This document shows, piece after piece, positions 1-5,358 of a stretch of 6,318 nt of DNA. The first letter of the stretch is position 1. Every line of letters begins with the position of its first letter. The position numbers were made by a program, and so were the translations under genes. The notes beneath the pieces are model-generated. The model ran no database searches and was not told the origin of the DNA. It worked only from the letters and a program-made list of their open reading frames with translations. The DNA comes from Fimbriimonadales bacterium (GTDB lineage: Bacteria > Armatimonadota > Fimbriimonadia > Fimbriimonadales > GBS-DC), in assembly GCA_025060055.1 (NCBI GenBank), contig JANXCK010000205.1, forward strand, positions 1 to 6,318, in the 5' to 3' direction.

Positions 1-17
1 GAGGCTGTTCGAAAATT
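1..17. repeat. Left terminal inverted repeat of the IS
   Basis: The sequence gaggctgttcgaaaatt pairs with the other end of the element at 990-1007. It also encodes the last visible residues of the transposase frame (NFRTA), so the coding frame runs into or through the terminal repeat. Confidence 0.75.
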
Positions 18-962
18 CCCCCCTGAACCCGACAACGACCACCACCACACAAAACAACCCGTCCCAACCCCCACCTGCACCAAACCCACCATGTTCCACA
101 ACACCCACAACCCCCATACCCAACACCGCGCCCCCCTAAACGAACGCGCCCCCACAAAACCCCCATACGCCCCTTTCACACGCCCAAACACCCGCTCAAT
201 CCGATACCGACCCCGCAACACCTCCCCCAACTGCTCCGCCCGCGCCCGCGCCACCGCCCGCACCCGCTGCCACACCGCCTCGCGCACCCGCATCACAGGC
301 AACCAGCCCGCCCGCTCCCACTGCCCCAACAACCGCGCCCAATACCCGTATAGCGCATCGCCCACTATCACCGTCGCCTCAGGCAACCCCCCACGCCCAT
401 ACCGCGCCACCCACTGCGAGAGCAACTTGCCCTCATCCGCATACGCTTGCCCTAATGCCACCCCCACCACCCACACTCGCCCTCCCTGCCAGTAGCCCAC
501 CCCCACTGCCTTCACGCGCGAACGCCACTGCCACACGACTGCCCCCGCGCAAAACGCGCCTCAAAAGGCACCGCATAGCCCACGCCTGTGCCATCCCCCC
601 AACGCCTACGGCGTGGCAGTGGTGGGGGTTCCAACGCCATCCCCTGCTGTGCCAGCCATCCCAGCGGCTGATGCCAGCGTGCGTCCAGGATGGGATGCAA
701 ACGGTAAACCAGCGTGCCGAGCGCGGGCAGCGCGGGGTCAGGCAGGGCGTCGGGGGCGAGCGCAAACAGTAAGCGGCGGTAGGAGGCGTGGTCGCGCGTG
801 CGCAGCAGGGCGAGGGTGAGTATCAGGGCTTCGGGGTAGCGTGGGGGGCGTCCGCGTGTTGTGGGGTGGGGGGTGGAGCTGGCAGAAGCGGCAGACGAGG
901 GCGTAGATGAGCGAGGCGGGGAGCGTGGTCAAGGTTTGTTGTGCGCGGTGATAGGGTGTCAT
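3..962 (-). pseudogene. DDE transposase, two frameshifts, 3' end beyond window
   Basis: Joining three minus-strand frames gives a transposase of about 320 residues. The first frame starts at the ATG at 962 (MTPYHRAQQTLTTLPASL) and ends in the C/G runs around 863-873. Removing one base there continues into GRPPRYPEALILTLALLRTR and on to DGTGVGYAVPFEARFARG. Restoring one base in the run at 542-546 continues into VVWQWRSRVKAVGVGYW and runs without a stop to position 3. The presumed catalytic triad is visible: Asp in DGTGV (codon 593-595), Asp in VGDALYGYW (357-359) and Glu in RIERVFGRVK (195-197), with the Lys seven residues later (174-176). That is the E-(6)-K spacing of IS4/IS5-type DDE enzymes. 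The frame is still open through the left terminal repeat, so its stop lies outside the window. The start has no convincing ribosome binding site. The shifts may be decay or assembly errors in homopolymers. Confidence 0.8.
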
Positions 963-989
963 GGGCGCAAGGATACCTCATCCGCCCCC

Positions 990-1007
990 GATTTTTCGAA
1001 CACCCTC
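990..1007. repeat. Right terminal inverted repeat of the IS
   Basis: The sequence gatttttcgaacaccctc is the reverse complement of gagggtgttcgaaaaatc and matches the left end at 14 of its first 15 bases. It lies 27 bases upstream of the transposase start codon. It doubles as the left arm of a perfect palindrome with 1018-1035. Confidence 0.75.
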
Positions 1008-1035
1008 AGGGGGTGGGGAGGGTGTTCGAAAAATC
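990..1035. repeat. Perfect 18-bp inverted repeat at the IS/MITE junction
   Basis: Arms 990-1007 and 1018-1035 are exact reverse complements, separated by ten bases (agggggtggg). The left arm is the right end of the insertion sequence and the right arm is the left end of the next, MITE-like element, so the structure is two element ends facing away from each other. A diverged second copy lies at 1157-1202. Confidence 0.85.
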
Positions 1036-1174
1036 TCTCTTGAGCGAGACGGCTGAAGCCGTTCCTCTGCACACAAAGCCGACCTTCGTCGGCTGTTTAG
1101 CCCGCGCAGGCGGGCTTCGTTCGCACAGGAACGGCTTCAGCCGTAGCCAGTACAGGCATTTCTCGAACACCCTC
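1018..1174. mobile_element. 157-bp MITE-like structured repeat, copy 1
   Basis: The ends are inverted repeats: gagggtgttcgaaaaat (1018-1034) and the reverse complement at 1158-1174, with one mismatch in 17. Identical ten-base sequences (agggggtggg) flank it at 1008-1017 and 1175-1184 and could be a target duplication. The ends resemble those of the neighbouring insertion sequence, as expected of a MITE mobilised by its transposase. There is no coding potential. The core folds on itself. Outer arms 1049-1070 and 1123-1144 pair at 21 of 22 positions. Between them are two perfect hairpins, 1077-1094 (agccgac/gtcggct) and 1099-1116 (agcccgc/gcgggct), each with a four-base loop. Each outer arm also contains its own short palindrome (acggct-ga-agccgt). 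The MITE reading is an inference; the pairing is seen directly. Confidence 0.65.
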
Positions 1175-1202
1175 AGGGGGTGGGGAGTGTGTACGAGAAA
1201 TA
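1157..1202. repeat. Second, imperfect junction palindrome
   Basis: Arms 1158-1174 and 1185-1201 pair at 15 of 17 positions around the same ten-base spacer (agggggtggg, 1175-1184) as the palindrome at 990-1035. Relative to that copy, one T:A pair (995/1030) has become C:G (1162/1197), a change that keeps the pairing. Confidence 0.75.
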
Positions 1203-1262
1203 CTTGCAGACGGGGCGTCTCAAGCCGTCGCTGCGGCAATAAAGCCCGCCTGCGCGGGTTCA
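1185..1262. mobile_element. Truncated MITE-like repeat, copy 2
   Basis: It starts with a terminal-repeat-like sequence (gagtgtgtacgagaaat). An outer-arm remnant follows at about 1210-1236 (containing caagccgtcgctgcgg), then a GC hairpin at 1243-1260 (agcccgc/gcgggtt, one G-T pair). The second hairpin and the right outer arm seen in the other copies are missing. The order of the parts matches copy 3 (1361-1497) and is inverted relative to copy 1. From 1263 to about 1350 the only structure seen is a short hairpin, cgact-cc-agtcg, near 1307-1318. Confidence 0.5.
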
Positions 1263-1360
1263 AAAAACGTGCGAAGGCGAGGTTTGGTTGGGGTGTAAGC
1301 GCGACTCCAGTCGACTCGGTACTCTATTAGCCTGATACTCATTCCAACCGTATAAGCCTT

Positions 1361-1497
1361 CTAAAGAAATAGACGGCAGAAGCCGTTGCTGCGCAAACCA
1401 AGCCCGCCTACACGGGCTATAGCCGACGGAGGTCGGTTTCTTCTGCACAGGAACGGCTTGAGCTGTTGGGTATATGCGCCATTTCTTAAACAGTCTC
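1361..1497. mobile_element. MITE-like structured repeat, copy 3, inverted core
   Basis: The core is the same three-part structure as copy 1 in the opposite orientation. Outer arms 1373-1394 and 1445-1466 match at 17 of 22 positions. Inside are hairpins 1401-1418 (agcccg/cgggct) and 1421-1438 (agccgac/gtcggtt). The right end, atttcttaaacagtctc (1481-1497), is a diverged terminal repeat and lies 31 bases from the outer arm, against 30 in copy 1. The left terminal repeat is decayed, with only ctaaagaaat (1361-1370) recognisable. It contains no gene; a minus-strand frame across it is a shadow. Confidence 0.55.
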
Positions 1498-1500
1498 CAA

Positions 1501-1527
1501 GGCGGAACCGCCGTGTTCGATCTCTGA
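1501..1527. repeat. Perfect small hairpin and possible terminal-repeat remnant
   Basis: Bases 1501-1512 form an exact hairpin (ggcgg-aa-ccgcc). The next bases, gtgttcgatctctga (1513-1527), resemble the start of copy 1 (gtgttcgaaaaatctctc) with a short gap. This may be the remnant of a third element junction, placed like those at 990-1035 and 1157-1202 just after an element end. Confidence 0.35.
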
Positions 1528-1531
1528 ACCC

Positions 1532-1561
1532 TTGATTTCTTGTCAAACGGTAGGGTATAAT
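1532..1561 (+). promoter_or_regulatory. Sigma70-like promoter for the pilin/competence operon
   Basis: A perfect TATAAT at 1556-1561 is preceded by TTGATT at 1532-1537 with an 18-base spacer. It lies just downstream of the repeat array and about 90 bases upstream of the first prepilin start, so it would give a leader of roughly 85 bases. The -35 box matches the consensus at only four of six positions, so the -10 box carries most of the weight. Confidence 0.55.
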
Positions 1562-1609
1562 GGAATACCGTCCTGAATGTGGTATACAGACGAGCGGGGG
1601 CTTTGCTTG

Positions 1610-1632
1610 GCGTGAGCGGGCGACGCTCTCGC
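1610..1632 (+). other. Leader hairpin upstream of the first prepilin gene
   Basis: Arms gcgtgagcg (1610-1618) and cgctctcgc (1624-1632) pair with a single T-T mismatch around a five-base loop, ggcga. The stem ends six bases before the Shine-Dalgarno sequence GGAGG (1639-1643), so it would leave the ribosome site free. It could protect the 5' end of the transcript. No T-run follows it, so it is not a terminator. Confidence 0.35.
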
Positions 1633-1651
1633 GGACGCGGAGGTTCAAACT

Positions 1652-2539
1652 ATGCGATACGGCAGAGGATTTACGCTGATTGAGTTGCTGGTCGTCATCG
1701 CGATAATCGCGATTCTGGCTGCGATTCTGTTTCCGGTGTTTGCGCAGGCGCGTGAGTCGGCGCGCAAGACAACCTGTCTGTCCAACCTCAACCAGCTGGC
1801 AAAGGGCATCATTTCGTACATGACCGACTACAATAACTACTTCATTCCTTCGTTCAGCACCTCTGTGCCCGACCCACGGGCGGGAGGCATGAACAACACG
1901 AACACCCGAATTTGGCCCGTTTTGATTCAGCCTTATGTGAAAAACAAGGATGTGTTTCGCTGCCCGAACACGACAGACAACGAAGCACGCTTTGCCGAGG
2001 CGTGGGTAGACGACCTTGCGCAGCGAATCTACGGACGCGGCTGGCTCCCTTATGGCTTGAACATGGGCATCGGTAGCAACTGGTTCTGGGTGCGTGGCGG
2101 CGTTACCTTGGCGCGCATGACGCCCAACACGGCAATGATTAAAGAACCCGCAAAAATGGTAATGCTCGCCGATTCGTTCTCTGGTCCCACAGGCGGTCCG
2201 CATAACTGCCGTGGCTATGTGGTCGACAATGTTTGTATACACGGTTGCTCAGCGTCTGACCCGCGCTTGCCTGGCGGTCCCACCCCGAACTGTGCGCCAT
2301 GCGCCACGCCGTCTGGAACTTACGCATCGCTGGGACCACGCCACCCGAAGTTCGATGGCATCAATCTTGCGTTTGTGGACGGCCACACAAAGTGGTTCCC
2401 AGTTAAGTCTGTGGTCGCCAACTGCGAGCTGTTCAACCAGCTGCGACAGCGCTGCCCAGGTGGCAGTCCCGATCCACAGATTGTGCGTGATGCAAACCCA
2501 GCGGGGCTGCGCTGGATTCTGTTCAACGACTGCTTCTGA
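1652..2539 (+). CDS. Prepilin-like protein with H-X-DG (DUF1559-type) C-terminus
   Basis: This 295-residue protein opens with a classic type III signal: leader MRYGRG, then FTLIELLVVIAIIAIL, to be cut by prepilin peptidase after Gly6. The hydrophobic helix (about 8-30) would anchor it in the inner membrane and drive assembly into a pilus or pseudopilus. The conserved FPVFAQARESAR stretch, Cys42, an FRCP motif (Cys104) and a late RHPKF...FVDGH motif place it in the DUF1559/H-X9-DG prepilin-like group. Here His231 and Asp243-Gly244 are separated by 11 residues rather than nine. It has ten cysteines, five of them between 186 and 217 in a probable surface loop. The start is supported by GGAGG at 1639-1643, eight bases upstream. 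It is the first gene of the probable operon. Its exact role as pilin, minor pilin or secreted pseudopilin is not known. Confidence 0.9.
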   Translation: MRYGRGFTLIELLVVIAIIAILAAILFPVFAQARESARKTTCLSNLNQLAKGIISYMTDYNNYFIPSFSTSVPDPRAGGMNNTNTRIWPVLIQPYVKNKDVFRCPNTTDNEARFAEAWVDDLAQRIYGRGWLPYGLNMGIGSNWFWVRGGVTLARMTPNTAMIKEPAKMVMLADSFSGPTGGPHNCRGYVVDNVCIHGCSASDPRLPGGPTPNCAPCATPSGTYASLGPRHPKFDGINLAFVDGHTKWFPVKSVVANCELFNQLRQRCPGGSPDPQIVRDANPAGLRWILFNDCF

Positions 2540-2553
2540 TAGGAGGCTCTGCT

Positions 2554-2742
2554 GTGGGCGCGTTTCGTGATAAACCGATATTAGCGATTGCTTTGCTTGT
2601 GCTGGCGGTGCTGGTGTTAGGGGCAAGCCTCTACTTCACCTTCGGGCGAACGAGCGTTAGCTCGCCCTTCGAGCAACAGCCTCAACAGCCAGCCCCTCAG
2701 CCCTCTGACTCAAAGGAAGGCGCACCCACTGTTGTCATGTAG
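2554..2742 (+). CDS. Small single-pass membrane protein of unknown function
   Basis: This 62-residue protein starts with GTG at 2554, supported by AGGAGG at 2541-2546, seven bases upstream. It begins 14 bases after the stop of the first prepilin gene, and its TAG stop (2740-2742) overlaps the Shine-Dalgarno of the second, so it is probably co-transcribed and perhaps translationally coupled. A short charged N-terminus (AFRDKP) is followed by one hydrophobic helix (about residues 9-30) and then a Pro/Gln-rich tail (EQQPQQPAPQPSD). The layout suggests a type II or signal-anchor membrane protein with the tail outside the cytoplasm. There is no prepilin cleavage motif and no lipobox. I do not recognise the family. 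Its place between two prepilin-like genes suggests a role near pilus assembly, which is inference only. Confidence 0.7.
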   Translation: MGAFRDKPILAIALLVLAVLVLGASLYFTFGRTSVSSPFEQQPQQPAPQPSDSKEGAPTVVM

Positions 2743-2751
2743 GAGGTCATC

Positions 2752-3723
2752 ATGATGAAACGCTCTTCGGGCTTCACTTTGATTGAGCTGTTGGTTGTGA
2801 TTGCGATCATCGCTATCCTAGCTGCGATTCTGTTTCCTGTGTTTGCTCGGGCGCGCGAGTCTGCCGTGCGCACTTCGTGCTTGAGCAACATGAACCAGAT
2901 TGTCAAGTCCGCCCTGATGTATATGTCCGACTACCAGGAGACCGTGCCCGCTGCCATCAACCCTGCAGGGGGCGACTTACGCGATCCTAACTACGCGTTC
3001 AACCCTTCCTTTGACGGGAATCCATGGGTGCGGGTTCAGCCCTGTTTTCTCCGACGCGCTGTTCCCAACTGCACGAACCCCGCAGGTACTTGCGCCATCT
3101 CGGGTCAGCCGCCCCAAAGGCTGTTGTATATCCCCATCGGACAGCATGGCATCGGCGGGCAGAACAGCAACATGTGGATTCGACTCAGCAACAACGAGCG
3201 CGTGCCGCTGCCGCAGATTGTGAAAGCGCTGGATCCGTACATCAAAGCGCCGTTCCCCGAGACTATTGAGCAACGCCGCACTGTGGATTATCGGGGCGTA
3301 TGGCGCTGCCCCGCCGACCAGACCGTGATTTGGACGAACGGCGGCGATGTGTGCGAACTCACTTCGGCTGCGCACTATCTGTTCCTCGGACCAGCGTATG
3401 TGTACAACACTTGGCTCATCTATGAGTATGCCGATGTCTTTCGCGGCGGGAACTACCTGCGATGGACGCTTAAGGCACGCTCGCAAGGCGCTGTCGCACG
3501 CCCTGCCAACATCCCCATCTTCTTTGAGGCTTACGGTGGCTGGCACGGGCGTGATGACCTCGATCGCCCCAACACCGTGAATGTTGCCTTCTTAGATGGT
3601 CACACACGCACGATGAACTACAACCAGTTCATCGACCAGCATCCGCAGGCGGCGGGTGGCGGCTGGGGTGGAAACCTGATGCGCCTCAACCAAGACCCCG
3701 AAGCCGAGAACCCGAACCTGTAA
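2752..3723 (+). CDS. Second prepilin-like protein, H-X-DG (DUF1559-type)
   Basis: This 323-residue paralogue of the first prepilin has the leader MMKRSSG, the cleavage site G-FTLIELL and a hydrophobic helix at about 9-31, followed by FARARESAVRTSCLSNMNQ. An RCP motif (Cys186) and the late GGWHGRDD...AFLDGH element are present, with 16 residues between His265 and Asp282-Gly283, so the H-to-DG spacing is again longer than nine. It has six cysteines. Two ATGs are adjacent (2752 and 2755). The AGGAGG at 2741-2746 is five bases from the first and eight from the second, and the eight-base spacing equals that of the first prepilin, so the true start may be 2755. The N-terminal 45 residues are close to the first prepilin, while the rest differs in length and content. 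This fits two distinct components of one structure rather than a recent duplicate. Confidence 0.9.
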   Translation: MMKRSSGFTLIELLVVIAIIAILAAILFPVFARARESAVRTSCLSNMNQIVKSALMYMSDYQETVPAAINPAGGDLRDPNYAFNPSFDGNPWVRVQPCFLRRAVPNCTNPAGTCAISGQPPQRLLYIPIGQHGIGGQNSNMWIRLSNNERVPLPQIVKALDPYIKAPFPETIEQRRTVDYRGVWRCPADQTVIWTNGGDVCELTSAAHYLFLGPAYVYNTWLIYEYADVFRGGNYLRWTLKARSQGAVARPANIPIFFEAYGGWHGRDDLDRPNTVNVAFLDGHTRTMNYNQFIDQHPQAAGGGWGGNLMRLNQDPEAENPNL

Positions 3724-3744
3724 AGCGTGTACCTGTTGTAGCAG

Positions 3745-3787
3745 GAACGCCTCTTGCGCTGGCGAATCCGCCTCGCAGGAGGCGTTC
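3745..3787 (+). promoter_or_regulatory. Stem-loop enclosing the comEA ribosome binding site
   Basis: Arms gaacgcctc (3745-3753) and gaggcgttc (3779-3787) are exact complements. They are extended inward by tgcg/cgca (3755-3758 with 3774-3777) and ggcg/cgcc (3761-3764 with 3769-3772) around a four-base loop. The comEA Shine-Dalgarno AGGAGG (3777-3782) lies in the 3' arm, so its GGAGG is largely paired when the stem forms, and the start codon at 3789 is one base beyond the stem. No T-run follows, which argues against a terminator. Control of comEA translation by this fold is inferred. Confidence 0.6.
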
Positions 3788-3788
3788 T

Positions 3789-4496
3789 ATGCATTCCATC
3801 TGGGACAAACTGGAATGGAGAGAGCGCGCGACCCTGCTGGGTGTGTATGCTGCATCGCTCGTGCTGGTATCGCTGCTGAGCTACGGTTGGGGGCGTAGCG
3901 CCGCAGAGCAGTTGCTCCTCAGCGCGAACCCACAAGCCAGTAGCGACGAGGTAATCGACCTCAGCGAAGCTCAACCTGCCCCAACCAATACGGAATCGCC
4001 TGCTCCCGAACCGCCTGCGCCTTCGGCAACCGAAGAGCTGGTGGTGCATGTCTCAGGCGCGGTCAAAAAGGCGGGTGTGTATCGCCTTGCTCGCGATAGC
4101 CGCGTGGTCGACGCCATCGAGCAAGCGGGTGGCGCGACGGCAAGCGCCGACTTAAACGCGCTGAATCTCGCTGAGCCACTTACTGACGGGCAAAAGGTTC
4201 ACGTGCCGCGTAAGGGCGAAACGCCTCCATCTGCTTCCGCTGCAGCCGCAAGCACTGTCCCCTCAGCTCGCACCACAAGTCCGCCTAAAGCCACGCCCAA
4301 GTTCCCGATTGATCTCAACACCGCCACCGCTGAGCAACTGGAAGCGATTCCAGGCATCGGACCCGTGCTGGCGCAGCGCATCGTTGAGTACCGCAACACG
4401 CACGGCAAGTTCCACTCCGTCGACGACCTGCTGGAAGTGCAGGGTATTGGTCCGAAGCGGTTGGAAAATATGCGTCCGTATGTGACCGTGCATTAG
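3789..4496 (+). CDS. comEA: ComEA-like competence protein (DNA receptor)
   Basis: This 235-residue protein has the standard layout of a Gram-positive-type ComEA. A short cytoplasmic N-terminus and one membrane helix (about 16-34) come first, then a Pro/Ala/Glu-rich linker (about 50-80). An SLBB domain follows (about 82-141, starting ELVVHVSGAVKKAGVYRL and ending GQKVHVPRKGE), then a second low-complexity linker and a C-terminal helix-hairpin-helix domain (173-235). The HhH motifs are clear: DLNTATAEQLEAIPGIGP (175-192) and LEVQGIGPKRLENMRPYV (215-232). In the family, the anchored protein binds double-stranded DNA outside the membrane and passes it to the ComEC channel. No comEC lies in the window. 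AGGAGG at 3777-3782 supports the start. It follows the second prepilin by 65 bases with no terminator seen, so it probably belongs to the same transcript. A generic DNA-binding HhH protein is the main alternative. Confidence 0.87.
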   Translation: MHSIWDKLEWRERATLLGVYAASLVLVSLLSYGWGRSAAEQLLLSANPQASSDEVIDLSEAQPAPTNTESPAPEPPAPSATEELVVHVSGAVKKAGVYRLARDSRVVDAIEQAGGATASADLNALNLAEPLTDGQKVHVPRKGETPPSASAAAASTVPSARTTSPPKATPKFPIDLNTATAEQLEAIPGIGPVLAQRIVEYRNTHGKFHSVDDLLEVQGIGPKRLENMRPYVTVH

Positions 4497-4497
4497 A

Positions 4498-5349
4498 CTA
4501 CCGTCCCAGCGCCGCCATCGGCGATGACTGAATCTCCGCCTCGCAGCCCAAGTAGAGCGACTGAAGCTGCTGGGGGCTGAGGCGCAGCGCCCCGATGAGC
4601 CAGTTAGGCAGGTAGAACCACCACTCGTCAGGCGTATCGGGTTGGCGCAGTGTGTGTGCAAGATGATTCGCCAGAATCACCACGCTGATCAGCCCCACAT
4701 CCTGCCATGTGCCCAGCGCTTCGGCGTGATGTTCGCCAATCGCCTCCACGAGCTTCTCAGGAAAGCCCCAGTGCAGGCTCACTGCACGCCCCACCTCCGC
4801 ATGGTCGCAGCCGAAGATGCGCTGTTCCGCTTCCCGTTCGGGCACGCCCTGCGCGGTCAGGTCTTCTACCTGCTCGTAGGGTGTCCCGCCGTAGCGATCG
4901 AGCAGCGGCTTACCGATGTCGTGCAGCAGCCCCGCAGTATACGCCTCGTCGGGCGAGACACCATCCACCTGCGCGGCAATCAGCCTTGCACACAGAGCCG
5001 TGTCGATCGAGTGTCGCCACCACTTGCCCCGTCGCAGGTTTTGGCGGTCGGTCTTGCCCACGAACATATCGAACACGCTCACGGTCATCGCCAAGTTGCG
5101 CACCGTCTTGAAGCCCAGCAGCACCACCGCGTCTTTCACCGAAGCGATCTTACGCGAGAAACCGTAGTACGCCGAGTTGACCGTGTTCAACACGCGCGTC
5201 GACATGCCCTGATCGATGCTGATGAGCCGCTCTAAGTCTTTCACGCTGGCATTAGGGTTGCTGGTCAAGTGGATAATCTGATGCACGACCTGCGGCAGCA
5301 CCGCGAGGTCCCTTACCTTCTGCACAATTGATTGCGCTTGAGCGATCAT
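4498..5349 (-). CDS. HDOD-domain signalling protein
   Basis: This 283-residue protein is almost entirely an HDOD domain (about 10-210). It carries the typical LPQVVHQIIHLTSNPNASVK opening, ISIDQGMSTRVLNTVNSAYYG (44-63) and AVVLLGFKTVRNLAM (74-88). Unlike many HDOD proteins it keeps several metal-type residues of the HD superfamily: His113, HDIGK (143-147), His183 in DHAEVG, and GEHH (205-208). Where HD phosphohydrolases usually end with an Asp it has ANHLAH, and it lacks the GYP motif, so it is not a canonical HD-GYP phosphodiesterase. Catalysis is uncertain. HDOD proteins act in bacterial signalling, including motility and competence control. Its AGGAGG site (complement of 5355-5360) overlaps the stop of the upstream ATPase gene and the gap is nine bases, so the two are probably co-translated. 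Its stop is one base from that of comEA on the other strand. Confidence 0.88.
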   Translation of the reverse strand: MIAQAQSIVQKVRDLAVLPQVVHQIIHLTSNPNASVKDLERLISIDQGMSTRVLNTVNSAYYGFSRKIASVKDAVVLLGFKTVRNLAMTVSVFDMFVGKTDRQNLRRGKWWRHSIDTALCARLIAAQVDGVSPDEAYTAGLLHDIGKPLLDRYGGTPYEQVEDLTAQGVPEREAEQRIFGCDHAEVGRAVSLHWGFPEKLVEAIGEHHAEALGTWQDVGLISVVILANHLAHTLRQPDTPDEWWFYLPNWLIGALRLSPQQLQSLYLGCEAEIQSSPMAALGR

Positions 5350-5358
5350 GGTAACCTC

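Larger units (their letters stand above)
1..1007 (-). mobile_element. Insertion sequence with DDE transposase, family not assigned
   Basis: The segment is bounded by near-identical inverted ends. The left end reads gaggctgttcgaaaatt (1-17). The right end, read on the minus strand from 1007 inward, is gagggtgttcgaaaaatc; the first 15 bases differ at one position. Between them lies a single minus-strand transposase frame that nearly fills the element, so the length of about 1 kb and the layout fit a compact IS4/IS5-like element. The window begins exactly at the left terminal repeat, so the target-site duplication on that side cannot be seen and the outer boundary could lie a few bases further left. 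Because the transposase frame is broken twice, this copy is probably unable to move by itself unless the shifts are sequencing errors or are suppressed by ribosomal frameshifting. The IS family cannot be fixed from the sequence alone. Confidence 0.8.

Noticed and set aside
91..495. A 134-codon plus-strand frame rich in Pro, Thr and Arg
   Set aside because: It is the antisense of the transposase, where the C-rich composition removes stop codons. The minus strand carries the DDE motifs.
990..1497. CRISPR array or tandem repeat
   Set aside because: The copies are inverted, unequal in length and share terminal repeats; there are no regularly spaced identical repeats with unique spacers.
1540..1561. 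TTGTCA at 1540-1545 as the -35 box
   Set aside because: It lies only ten bases from TATAAT, too close for a sigma70 promoter; TTGATT at 1532 has an 18-base spacing.
1361..2242. A 293-codon minus-strand frame overlapping the first prepilin gene
   Set aside because: It covers the repeat array, the promoter and the 5' part of a clear prepilin gene on the other strand. It has no recognisable motif and its low-complexity make-up is that of an antisense shadow.
2644..2667. Inverted repeat gggc/gccc with inner gagc/gctc
   Set aside because: It is inside the coding sequence of the small membrane protein, short and interrupted by a four-base bulge; it could easily be chance in GC-rich DNA.
3745..3787. 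Rho-independent terminator after the second prepilin gene
   Set aside because: The stem is strong but no T-run follows, and its 3' arm contains the ribosome site of comEA, so a translational role fits better.
4642..5235. A 197-codon plus-strand frame
   Set aside because: It lies antisense to the HDOD gene, which has a full family match and a good ribosome site.
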